Of a stretch of DNA of 64,000 nt, positions 1 to 7,237 are shown one piece after another. The position numbers and the translations under genes are program-made. The notes under the pieces are model-generated. The model saw only the letters and a program-made list of their open reading frames with translations. It did not search any database and was not told the DNA's origin. Within the stretch, counting starts at the first letter, position 1. Every line of letters starts with the position of its first letter. The DNA is from Clavibacter michiganensis subsp. insidiosus. GTDB taxonomy: Bacteria > Actinomycetota > Actinomycetes > Actinomycetales > Microbacteriaceae. Where the stretch lies: contig NZ_MZMO01000001.1 of the NCBI RefSeq assembly GCF_002240565.1, positions 310,001 to 374,000 of the forward strand. The letters run 5' to 3'.

Positions 1-750
1 GTCAACGCGATCGTCGTGAACAGCGAGCTCCCCGACGAGCGCTACCTCTTCCTCAGCGACATCCTCCCCACCGCCTGGCAGGGCGTGCAGTACGCGAACG
101 TGCCCCAGGGCGGCACGCTCGGCGTCATGGGCCTCGGCCCGGTCGGCCAGTTCGCCTCGCGCATCGGCAAGCACCTCGGCTACCGCGTGATCGCGGTGGA
201 TCCCGTCCCCGAGCGCCGCGCCATGGCCGAGCGCCACGGCATCGAGACCCTCGACCTCACCGACGACGTCGCCGACAAGCTGCGCGAGATGGTCGACGGC
301 CGCGGGCCGGACGCCATGGTCGAGGCCGTCGGCATGGAGGCGCACGGCAGCCCGGCCGCCTCGTTCGCGCAGAAGGCCGCGGGCCTGCTGCCCGACGGCA
401 TCGCGAAGAAGGTCATGGACGTCGCGAGCGTCGACCGCCTCGCGGCCCTGCACACGGCGTTCGACGCGGTCCGCCGCGGCGGCACCGTCTCCATCTCCGG
501 CGTCTACGGCGGCGAGGCCGACCCGCTGCCCATGAAGTCGCTCTTCGACAAGCAGATCGCGATCCGCATGGGCCAGTGCAACGTGCAGTACTGGATCGAG
601 GACCTGCTGCCGCTCGTCGAGGACCCGTCCGACCCGCTCGGCGTCCTCGACCTCGTCACGCACTCCGTGCCGCTCAGCGAGGCCGCGCACATGTACGAGA
701 TATTCCAGAAGAAGGAGGACGGCTGCATCAAGGTGGTGCTGAAGCCGTAG
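1..750 (+). CDS. Zinc-dependent alcohol dehydrogenase (FdhA-like), C-terminal part, 5' end outside window
   Basis: The reading frame is open from base 1, so the start lies left of the window; the GTG at 16 is internal. The visible ~249 residues are the nucleotide-binding half of a medium-chain dehydrogenase: the Rossmann glycine motif GLGPVG lies at visible residues 44-49, followed by an Asp (AVDP) at the end of beta-2 that favours NAD over NADP. A long insertion around residues 110-140 and the C-terminal GCIKVVLKP resemble the glutathione-independent formaldehyde dehydrogenase branch (FdhA/Tdh-like). It probably oxidises an alcohol or aldehyde in the cytoplasm; the substrate cannot be read. 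The catalytic-zinc Cys/His region is not in the window. A strong hairpin follows at 765-808. Confidence 0.85.
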   Translation, partial: VNAIVVNSELPDERYLFLSDILPTAWQGVQYANVPQGGTLGVMGLGPVGQFASRIGKHLGYRVIAVDPVPERRAMAERHGIETLDLTDDVADKLREMVDGRGPDAMVEAVGMEAHGSPAASFAQKAAGLLPDGIAKKVMDVASVDRLAALHTAFDAVRRGGTVSISGVYGGEADPLPMKSLFDKQIAIRMGQCNVQYWIEDLLPLVEDPSDPLGVLDLVTHSVPLSEAAHMYEIFQKKEDGCIKVVLKP

Positions 751-764
751 CCTCCCGGGCTCTG

Positions 765-808
765 ACGACGACGGCCGCGTCCCCCGAGGGGGGCGCGGCC
801 GTCGTCGT
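765..808. terminator. Bidirectional hairpin terminator
   Basis: A perfect 15-bp inverted repeat (765-779 with 794-808, arm ACGACGACGGCCGCG) encloses a loop that itself can pair (CCCCC/GGGGG). It sits between two convergent genes and can end both. There is no strong T tract, which is usual for high-GC actinobacteria. Confidence 0.75.
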
Positions 809-844
809 GCGCGAAGCGTGCGGCGCCCCGGTCAGGAGGTGGTG

Positions 845-1396
845 TCAGGCGGCGGTGGCGGAGGTGCGCACGGCGTCGAGCACCGCGCGGAGCTGCTCCA
901 CGACCTCGGCGTCGTCCGCCGGGTGGCGCTCGGCGAACCGGATGACCGACTCGGGGACGGCCATCCTCACGTCCTCGAGCACGTGCGCGCCGGCGATGCC
1001 GAGCGCCTTGCGGGCCTCGTCCTGCGCCCACACGCCGCCGTACTGGCCGAAGGCGCTGCCGATCACGGCGGTCGGCTTCCCCGCGAGCGCGGAGGCGCCG
1101 AAGGGGCGGGAGGCCCAATCGATGGCGTTCTTCAGCACCGCGGGCATCGTGCCGTTGTACTCGGGCGTGACGACGAGGAGCGCGTCGGCGCCGGCGATCG
1201 CGTCGCGGAAGGCCACGGCCTCGGCGGGCACGGATCCCTCGACGTCGATGTCCTCGTTGTAGAAGGGGAGCCGGTCGAGGCCGGCGTGGATGTCGAGGGT
1301 CACGCCGTCGGGGGCGTGGCGCACCGCCGCCTCGGCGATCTGCTGGTTGGTGGAGCCGGTGCGCAGGCTGCCGACGAGCACGAGGACGTGCGTCAT
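845..1396 (-). CDS. NADPH-dependent FMN reductase family protein
   Basis: 183 aa flavodoxin-like oxidoreductase. The N-terminal phosphate-binding loop GSLRTGSTN (residues 9-17) and the PEYNGTMPAVLKNAIDW segment near residue 80 are the hallmarks of the NADPH-dependent FMN/quinone reductase (ChrR/YieF-type) family. Such enzymes transfer electrons from NAD(P)H through FMN to quinones, flavin or metal ions and usually protect against oxidative stress. It starts with ATG preceded by a GGAG-type ribosome site on the minus strand. It is a single gene, convergent with the dehydrogenase across the 765-808 hairpin. The physiological acceptor cannot be told from sequence. Confidence 0.85.
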   Translation of the reverse strand: MTHVLVLVGSLRTGSTNQQIAEAAVRHAPDGVTLDIHAGLDRLPFYNEDIDVEGSVPAEAVAFRDAIAGADALLVVTPEYNGTMPAVLKNAIDWASRPFGASALAGKPTAVIGSAFGQYGGVWAQDEARKALGIAGAHVLEDVRMAVPESVIRFAERHPADDAEVVEQLRAVLDAVRTSATAA

Positions 1397-1527
1397 GGTG
1401 TTCTCCTTCGGGGTCGTTCCGGTCGGATCGTCTCCGTCGACGTGCCGCAGGGGGAGGCGCGTGCCTCCTCATCGACCCTAACGACCGTCATCTGACGGCT
1501 CCCCGGACGGACGCCTCCGGGCGCCGG

Positions 1528-2541
1528 TCAGCGCGCGCCGATGTCCGTGAGGATCCCGTCCATCAGCTCGGCGAGGGCGACGGTCTCCGCGTGCGGCATC
1601 TCGGCGCACTCGACGGCGCCCGCACGGATCGCGTCCCGGGCCGCCCGGAACATGGGCACGTAGCCGCGGCCCTCGATCGCGTGCTCCTGACGCTCGGGAT
1701 CCCCGTCGGCGGGCACGATCGTGAGCGCGCGGGAGGCGAGGAAGAGCGGATCCACCTCGATGCGGCCGGCCGTGCCGCTGACGGTCGCGCCGGTGGGGAG
1801 GGCGGCGACGAGCGAGCAGGCGAGGGTGGCGTGGCGGCCGTCGGGCCAGCCGAGCAGGATCGCGACCTCGGTGTCGACGCCGCCGTCGGTCACGGTGCCG
1901 ACCGCGGAGACGGACGACGGCGTGCCGAACAGGCCGTGCGCGAAGGCGAGCGGGTACACGCCCATGTCGAGGAGCGTGCCGCCGCCGACCTCCGGGTCCC
2001 AGAGGCGGCCCGTCCCGTCGGTGACGAAGCCGAAGGCGACGGAGATGGCGCGCGGATCCCCGATGCGGCCGTCCGCGATGGCCTGGCGGACGGCGAGGTA
2101 GCCGGGGGAGAACGCCATCCAGAGCGCCTCGAGGAAGAGCAGCCCCTCGGCGCGGGCGAGGTCGACGAGGGCGCGGGTGTCGGCGGCCGTGGTGGTGGCG
2201 GGCTTCTCGCAGACGACGTGCTTGCCGGCGCGGAGGGCGGCCTCGGCCTGCGAGCGGTGGAGCGTGTGCGGGGTGGCGACGTAGACGGCGTCCACCTCGG
2301 GGTCCGCGAGGAGCGCGTCGACGGTGTCGTGGATCCGGGCGATGCCGTGCCCCTGGGCCAGCGCCGCGGAGCTGGCGCGCGATCGGGAGTGCACGGCGAC
2401 GACCTCGACGCCGGGGACGAGCAGCATGTCGGGGACGACCGAGGTCGCGATGCCGGCGGCGCCGATCACGCCGAAGCGGAGGGGTCGGGCGTCGTCCCCG
2501 TCGGGCGTGCGGGCGGGGGCGGGCGGCATCGTCATCGACAT
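1528..2541 (-). CDS. Gfo/Idh/MocA family oxidoreductase
   Basis: 337 aa NAD(P)-dependent sugar/inositol-type dehydrogenase. After a proline-rich leader, the Rossmann motif FGVIGAAGIA begins near residue 23; the family signature EKPATT (the conserved EKP Lys) lies near residue 114, and the C-terminal half has the expected alpha/beta substrate domain with GGGTLLDMGVYPL. Members oxidise or reduce sugar C-3/C-5 hydroxyls, dihydrodiols or related substrates in the cytoplasm. The start at 2541 is supported by a TAGGCT hexamer exactly 6 bp upstream, suggesting a leaderless mRNA. No partner genes in an operon are seen, so the substrate is unknown. Confidence 0.87.
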   Translation of the reverse strand: MSMTMPPAPARTPDGDDARPLRFGVIGAAGIATSVVPDMLLVPGVEVVAVHSRSRASSAALAQGHGIARIHDTVDALLADPEVDAVYVATPHTLHRSQAEAALRAGKHVVCEKPATTTAADTRALVDLARAEGLLFLEALWMAFSPGYLAVRQAIADGRIGDPRAISVAFGFVTDGTGRLWDPEVGGGTLLDMGVYPLAFAHGLFGTPSSVSAVGTVTDGGVDTEVAILLGWPDGRHATLACSLVAALPTGATVSGTAGRIEVDPLFLASRALTIVPADGDPERQEHAIEGRGYVPMFRAARDAIRAGAVECAEMPHAETVALAELMDGILTDIGAR

Positions 2542-2547
2542 GGATCG

Positions 2548-2553
2548 AGCCTA
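2548..2553 (-). promoter_or_regulatory. Leaderless -10 box of the Gfo/Idh gene
   Basis: TAGGCT on the minus strand, 6 bp before the ATG at 2541. This spacing would place the transcription start at the first base of the start codon. Confidence 0.6.
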
Positions 2554-2618
2554 GGCGGGCGGGTGGGCGGCGACCCGGCGGATCAGCGGGCGGCCCGGCG
2601 GGTCAGCTGCCTGGCGGG

Positions 2619-3365
2619 TCAGTGGCCGCTGAGCAGGGCGAGCATCTCGTCGTGGCGGCTGTCGCGCTCGGCGAAGCGGAGGCCGTGGACGTCCTGCACG
2701 AGGAGCTCGTCGTCCTCCGGGCGCGCCTGCAGGATGCCCATCACCTCGTCGAGGAAGTCCTCGAGCGGCATCGCGTCGCCCGCGTCCTGCTGGCCGGGCA
2801 TGAGCGCGGTCTGGACCTTGGGCGGCACCAGCTCGACCACCTCGACGGACGTGTCGGCGAGCTGCGCGCGGAGGCTCTGCGTGTACGAGTGCACGGCCGC
2901 CTTGGTGGCGGAGTAGGTGGGCGTGGCCGGCAGCGGCACGAACGCGAGGCCGGACGAGACGGTCATGAGGGTCGCCTCGTCGCTCGCGAGGAGGCCGGGC
3001 AGGAACGCGTCCACCGTGCGGATCGTGCCGAGCAGGTTCGTCGTGACGATGGCCTCGGCGGTGGCCTGGTGCGCGGGATCGCGGAGGTCCTCCGCCTGCA
3101 TGATGCCGGCCATCGTGATCACGACGTCGAGGTCGGGGTGGCTGGCGGCGAGCTCGTCGCGCGCGGCCGTGATGGAGGCGGGGTCGGCGACGTCGAGCAC
3201 GACCGAGGACATGCCGTCGTGCTGCGCGGTGATCTCGTCGAGCAGCTCGCGGCGTCGGCCCGCGATGACGACGCGGTTGCCCGCGGCGTGGAACCGCTCG
3301 GCGAGCCCGCGGCCGATGCCGGACGTGCTGCCGGTGATGAGGACGGTGCGGCCGGTGATCTTCAT
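2619..3365 (-). CDS. Short-chain dehydrogenase/reductase (DltE-like)
   Basis: 248 aa classical SDR. The cofactor motif TGSTSGIG is at residues 11-18, the NAG-equivalent reads MAG in ITMAGIMQ near residue 84, and the catalytic Ser-Tyr-Lys is visible as SSG then PTYSATKAA around residues 136-155. The R-R after beta-2 (AGRRRE) favours NADP(H). The overall sequence, including the VQTALMPGQ and C-terminal region, resembles the DltE-like subgroup, whose exact substrate is unsettled. An AAGGAG ribosome site 6-7 bp upstream fixes the ATG at 3365; longer in-frame extensions upstream are not supported. Divergent from the membrane protein at 3579. Confidence 0.88.
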   Translation of the reverse strand: MKITGRTVLITGSTSGIGRGLAERFHAAGNRVVIAGRRRELLDEITAQHDGMSSVVLDVADPASITAARDELAASHPDLDVVITMAGIMQAEDLRDPAHQATAEAIVTTNLLGTIRTVDAFLPGLLASDEATLMTVSSGLAFVPLPATPTYSATKAAVHSYTQSLRAQLADTSVEVVELVPPKVQTALMPGQQDAGDAMPLEDFLDEVMGILQARPEDDELLVQDVHGLRFAERDSRHDEMLALLSGH

Positions 3366-3566
3366 GGTGCTCCTTCGCCGCGGTGGCGCGCGGCTGTCGG
3401 GTGTGCGGGTTCGCGATCGGGTGCGTGGATCGAGTGTGGCCCGTCGGGCGGGCGACGGAGGCGGGCGCGCGGGGGAGCGCGGAGGATCCAGCGGGAGTTC
3501 ACGTGGGGAGGGGTCTGCTGCTCGAACGGGGGCCATCCGCCGGCCGGTCGGGTGACGCCGGGCCGA

Positions 3567-3572
3567 TACGTT
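3567..3572 (+). promoter_or_regulatory. Leaderless -10 box of the 3579 membrane protein
   Basis: TACGTT followed by 6 bp and then the ATG at 3579. Confidence 0.5.
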
Positions 3573-3578
3573 CGAGGG

Positions 3579-4667
3579 ATGAGCGGACGCGGTACGGACC
3601 AGGCACGTCGAACGGTCGATCCCGGAGCCGCGGTCGGCAGGGGCGGGCGGATCGCCCTGCTCCTCCTGCTGGTCGTGCTGCTCCTCGGGCTCAACACGCT
3701 CTACGGCTACGGCCTGTACGAGGCGGCGGTGGCGTCCGACGCGGATGCCGTCGCGATCCTCCCGCAGCTCATCGCCGGCCTCCTGGCGCTCGCGTTCGCG
3801 CCGTCGCTCGGCCTCCTGGAGCTGGAGTGGTCGCGAGATGGCGCGGACCCCGACGGCGGGCGCCGGCGCCCGGTGCGGGTGCTCGTGTGGCTGGGGATCA
3901 CCGCCCTCGCCGTCGTCGTGCACGCGGTCGCGTCGCGGGTCGGCGGCGTCTCCCCGCTCGTCGTGCTCGGCTTCGCGGTGGCCGCCGTCGCCACGGCCGC
4001 CGCGAGCTGGGTCCTCGTGATCCGCGCGCAGGCCGCCGCGGTCCGGCGGATGGGCGCGCGACTCGCCGACGACGCCCCGACCGTCTCGATCGACCTCGAC
4101 TGGACCGAGGGCACCGCCCGACGCAAGTGGCGTCTCATCGGCCTGGTGTTCGTACTCGCGCTCGTCGTCACGGTCGGCGGCACCCTCCTGCTCGACCGGT
4201 TCGAGCCGCAGGACACCGCCCAGGCGGTCGCCCTCGTGCTGCAGTTCTCGCTGGTCGCGCCGGCGCTCACGTGCCTGTTCGTCTCGATCGGCGCGCAGCT
4301 GTCGGGATCCTCCATCACGACGGGCCTGTCGAAGGAGGACCGGAAGGCGGTCGCGCAGCGCGCCGCGGGCAAGAGCCGGGAGCTGGAGCCGGAGCTCGAG
4401 TGGCGCGCTGCCCGGCTCGCCGTCTACAGCCGCACGCTGCAGCCGTTCCAGCTGGGGCAGTCGGCGATGCTGCTGGTCGGGATCTTCGTCCCCACCCTCC
4501 TCCGCGGCGACATCGACGGGTGGCTCCTTGTCCTCTTCCTCGCTGCGCTCGTCGCGTTGGCCGTCACTGTGCCGTTCGCGTTCGTGCAGCACCGCCGCAT
4601 GTCGCGGTACGCGGCGACCGTCGGCGACCTCCCGCGCTCGCACGCGCCCGCGCCCGCGCCCGCCTGA
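3579..4667 (+). CDS. Hypothetical multi-pass membrane protein
   Basis: 362 aa protein not assignable to a named family. It has a short N-terminal cytoplasmic stretch, a strongly hydrophobic first segment (LLLLLVVLLLGLNTLYGYGLY), about seven to eight further hydrophobic segments, and charged loops rich in Arg and Asp. The C-terminus is Ala-Pro-rich. The start was set at ATG 3579 because a TACGTT box lies 6 bp upstream; the open frame extends much further left but overlaps the divergent SDR gene. No catalytic motif or transporter signature is evident. It stands alone between the SDR and the Nei-like gene. Confidence 0.65.
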   Translation: MSGRGTDQARRTVDPGAAVGRGGRIALLLLLVVLLLGLNTLYGYGLYEAAVASDADAVAILPQLIAGLLALAFAPSLGLLELEWSRDGADPDGGRRRPVRVLVWLGITALAVVVHAVASRVGGVSPLVVLGFAVAAVATAAASWVLVIRAQAAAVRRMGARLADDAPTVSIDLDWTEGTARRKWRLIGLVFVLALVVTVGGTLLLDRFEPQDTAQAVALVLQFSLVAPALTCLFVSIGAQLSGSSITTGLSKEDRKAVAQRAAGKSRELEPELEWRAARLAVYSRTLQPFQLGQSAMLLVGIFVPTLLRGDIDGWLLVLFLAALVALAVTVPFAFVQHRRMSRYAATVGDLPRSHAPAPAPA

Positions 4668-4702
4668 CCCGACACCCCTGACCCCCTGTCGGCGGCCCCC
4701 GC

Positions 4703-4708
4703 TACCGT
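4703..4708 (+). promoter_or_regulatory. Leaderless -10 box of the nei-like gene
   Basis: TACCGT, 6 bp before ATG 4715. Confidence 0.55.
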
Positions 4709-4714
4709 CGACCC

Positions 4715-5523
4715 ATGCCCGAGGGTGACTCCGTCTTCGTCCTCGCGGCACGCCTCCGCGGCCAGGTCGGCGGGGCGCTCATCGCCGACGGGGAGCTCCG
4801 GTCCGGCGCGCGGGCGGGCGCGCGGCTCGGCGGCAGGCGGATCACCGGGTTCGACACGCACGGCAAGCACCTGCTCATGCGGCTCGACGACGCCACCACC
4901 CTCCACACGCACCTGCGCATGCAGGGCTCGTGGACGGTCACCGGTCTCGGCAAGCGCGTGCCCGAGCGGATCCAGCACCAGGTGCGCGTGCGCCTCCGCC
5001 TCGACGACGGGCGCACGCTCTGGGGCATCGACCTGCCGGTGGTCGAGCTGATCCCCACCCGCGACGAGCGCGCCGCCGTCGGCCACCTCGGGCCGGACCC
5101 GCGCGCGACGACTGGGATCCGGCGCTCGCCGTGTCCCGCCTCGCGGCCCGCCACGACGACACGATCCGCGCCGCCCTCCTCGACCAGCGCCCGATGGCGG
5201 GCCTCGGCAACCTCTGGGTCAACGAGGTCGGCTTCCTGCGCGGCGTGCACCCGGCGACGCGGGTCCGCGACGTGGATCTCCCGCCCCTCGTCGACCTCGC
5301 CGCCCGCGCGCTGCGGCACTCGGCGACGGTGCCGGCGGCGTACCAGATCACGACGGGCGATCCCCGTCGAGGCCGCACCCACTGGGTCGTCGGCCGCGCG
5401 GGCCGGCCGTGCCTGCGCTGCGGCACGACGGTGATCGGCGTCGACGATCCCGGGAGCACGAGCGAGCGCGGGCGGCGGGCGTGGTGGTGCCCGCGGTGCC
5501 AGCCGGCGCCGGATCCGGCCTGA
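4715..5523 (+). pseudogene. Fpg/Nei-family DNA glycosylase, disrupted by a -1 frameshift
   Basis: The first ~130 codons encode the start of an endonuclease VIII-like glycosylase: MPEGD gives the catalytic Pro2/Glu3, and HGKHLLM carries the conserved beta-hairpin Lys. The family's remaining residues continue in another frame (about 5103-5523): the helix-two-turn-helix region (MAGLGNLWVNE) and a C-terminal CxxC-CxxC zinc finger (CLRC ... CPRC). The break is near 5100-5103, where GACCCGCGCGCGAC would read Asp-Pro-Leu-Arg-Asp if one T were restored. The whole would be a ~269 aa base-excision repair enzyme removing oxidised bases. As sequenced, the product lacks its DNA-binding half. It is either a recent pseudogene or a base-calling error. 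Confidence 0.8.
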
Positions 5524-5581
5524 CGGCACCCGCTCTGCGCGACCCGTCCCGCCATGGATGACCGCCCGCGAGACTGGACCC

Positions 5582-6166
5582 ATGACCTCCGACGACTTCG
5601 CCCGCTGGCTCCGCGCCCAGCCCTCGCTGACCGGATCCGCCCCGACGCTCGACCTCGACGACCTGCCCGACGACCCCGCCGACCTCTTCCGCGCGTGGAT
5701 CACCGCGGCCGCCGACGCGGGCGTGCCCGAGCCGCACGCCGCGACGCTCGCGACCGTCGACGCCGACGGCCTGCCCGACGCGCGCACGCTGATCCTCAAG
5801 GACGTCTCCCCGCGCGGCTGGGCGTTCGCCAGCACGCGCTCCTCGGCCAAGGGCGCGCAGCTCGCGGCGGCCCCGTCGGCGGCGCTCGCGTTCTGGTGGC
5901 AGCCGATCGTGCGCGCGGTGCGGGTGCGCGGGATCGTCGAGGAGGCCACCGCGGAGGAGAGCGCGGCCGATCTCGCCGCGCGCTCCGCCGCGGCACGCGC
6001 CGACGTGGATGCCGGCGACTGGGTGCTGTGGCGCATCCGACCCGTGCACGTCGAGTTCTGGCAGGGCTCGCCCCACCGGCGGCACGCGCGGATCCTATTC
6101 GACCGCGCTGGGGAGACCTGGACGCGGCGCGCTGCCGCCGGCGAAGGGGCCGCCCCGCCGGCATGA
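5582..6166 (+). CDS. Pyridoxine/pyridoxamine 5'-phosphate oxidase family protein
   Basis: 194 aa flavin-binding split-barrel protein of the PNPOx family. Visible family features are the ATLATVDADGLPDARTLILK strand pair (FMN-binding Arg/Thr/Lys) at residues ~60-79 and the C-terminal signature WRIRPVHVEFWQGSPHRRH. In PdxH this last region contacts FMN and the pyridoxal phosphate ring. That supports a role in oxidising PNP/PMP to PLP, but the protein is short and some PdxH core residues differ, so a related FMN oxidoreductase is possible. The ATG at 5582 is preferred over 5558 because a weak -10-like GAGACT lies 6 bp upstream and no ribosome site precedes 5558. Confidence 0.78.
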   Translation: MTSDDFARWLRAQPSLTGSAPTLDLDDLPDDPADLFRAWITAAADAGVPEPHAATLATVDADGLPDARTLILKDVSPRGWAFASTRSSAKGAQLAAAPSAALAFWWQPIVRAVRVRGIVEEATAEESAADLAARSAAARADVDAGDWVLWRIRPVHVEFWQGSPHRRHARILFDRAGETWTRRAAAGEGAAPPA

Positions 6167-6184
6167 CCGGCGAGGCGCCCGGGA

Positions 6185-7012
6185 TCAGACGGCCGCGCTC
6201 GTGTCCTTCGAGTCGTGGTCGCGTGACGTCTCGATCTCCGCGAACGCCGGATCGTCGTCGTACGACTTCATCTTCGCGACCTGGAAGATGATGAGCGCGT
6301 AGACGGCCTTCGCGACGATGTCGGCGAGGGAATAGCCCACCTGCTTGGCCACCCAGGCGTCCGCGCCGGAGATGTTCAGGAGCGGCAGGAGATAGGCGAT
6401 CGGGTACACGCCCCAGCTGAGCAGCAGGAGGTAGCGGAGGTTGCCGAGCGTCGTGCGGACCTTCGGCGGCTGGTTCTTCAGCGACTTGCTGAGCTGCACG
6501 AACAGCACGTAGAGGATGAAGAGGAACGGGATCGACGACAGGATCCCGAAGAGGCCGCGCACGCCGTTGTCGCCGCTGATCTCGCCCGGATATCCGAGGG
6601 CGATCATGAGCGCCGCGGCGGGCACGAGCTGCATGAGCAGCCGCGACTGCACCTTGCGCGCGAGGGCCAGCACGGCGATCAGCTCGACGAGCAGCAGCGG
6701 CACCGTCAGCAGCCAGTCGACGTAGCGATATCCCTCGTTGAATCCCTCGCCCGCGGCCTGCGAGTAGGTGCCGGTGCCTCCGATCGATTCGGTGACGAAG
6801 GCGCCCTTGAACGAGTCGAATATCCGGAAGTAGTGGTACGCGGCGATGCCGCACACGACGATCGCGACGGTGATCGCCTGCCGATATCGGGGCAGGATCC
6901 GCGGCAGCGCGATGAGCAGGAACACCGCCGTGAACAGCTGCGAGGCGATCACGAGCGAGAGGAAGTTGTAGACGGTGTCGAACTGACCCTGGGTGAGGGA
7001 GTCGGGGATCAT
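6185..7012 (-). CDS. Microbial rhodopsin, xanthorhodopsin/actinorhodopsin-like proton pump
   Basis: 275 aa seven-helix retinal protein. Helix C reads RYVDWLLTVPLLLVE (96-110): D99 is the proton acceptor, T103 and E110 complete the DTE motif of outward proton pumps. H60 in helix B matches the proteorhodopsin His that pairs with the acceptor. K235 in helix G (DIVAK) is the Schiff-base lysine. L107 occupies the spectral-tuning site, where Leu gives green absorption. G156 aligns with Trp138 of bacteriorhodopsin, the position where xanthorhodopsin has the glycine that opens a carotenoid-binding groove. The ATG at 7012 follows a GGAGG ribosome site by 7 bp. A single gene; no blh/brp dioxygenase is beside it. 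Function: light-driven H+ export across the plasma membrane. Confidence 0.93.
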   Translation of the reverse strand: MIPDSLTQGQFDTVYNFLSLVIASQLFTAVFLLIALPRILPRYRQAITVAIVVCGIAAYHYFRIFDSFKGAFVTESIGGTGTYSQAAGEGFNEGYRYVDWLLTVPLLLVELIAVLALARKVQSRLLMQLVPAAALMIALGYPGEISGDNGVRGLFGILSSIPFLFILYVLFVQLSKSLKNQPPKVRTTLGNLRYLLLLSWGVYPIAYLLPLLNISGADAWVAKQVGYSLADIVAKAVYALIIFQVAKMKSYDDDPAFAEIETSRDHDSKDTSAAV

Positions 7013-7188
7013 GGCGGGCCTCCGGGTTGGACGTCCTGGCCGTGCGGGCGCGCGGGCCCGGTGTCGTCTGCTCGGAGGCTAGGCCGCCGCATTCCGGTCG
7101 AACAGGGCCGAATGGCCCTGGTGCGGGGGCGGGATCCGTGCCTCCGCCGCCTCCGACCCCCCCCGCCGCACAGGATCTCCTCGACGTG

Positions 7189-7220
7189 ACAGCCGGCCCT
7201 CGAGGTCGGGGGCCGGCTGT
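7189..7220 (-). terminator. Hairpin downstream of the secreted repeat protein
   Basis: An 11-bp perfect inverted repeat ACAGCCGGCCC (7189-7199) with 7210-7220 lies just beyond the stop codon of the minus-strand gene at 7238. Together with 7013-7188, where nothing else is recognised apart from the rhodopsin upstream region and a C/G-run stretch near 7155-7164, it fills the gap to the rhodopsin gene. Confidence 0.6.
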
Positions 7221-7237
7221 CGGGTGGCGGTACGGGG

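Noticed and set aside
16..750. GTG 16 as a gene start
   Set aside because: The frame is open to base 1 and the protein lacks its N-terminal half, so the gene is cut by the window edge.
2622..4667. 681-codon plus-strand frame as one gene
   Set aside because: The first half mirrors the SDR gene, and a promoter and start at 3579 explain the real protein.
2619..4751. 710-aa minus-strand frame covering the SDR and membrane-protein region
   Set aside because: Only the first part from 3365 downward is the SDR. The remainder is an Arg/Gly-rich mirror of the opposite-strand gene.
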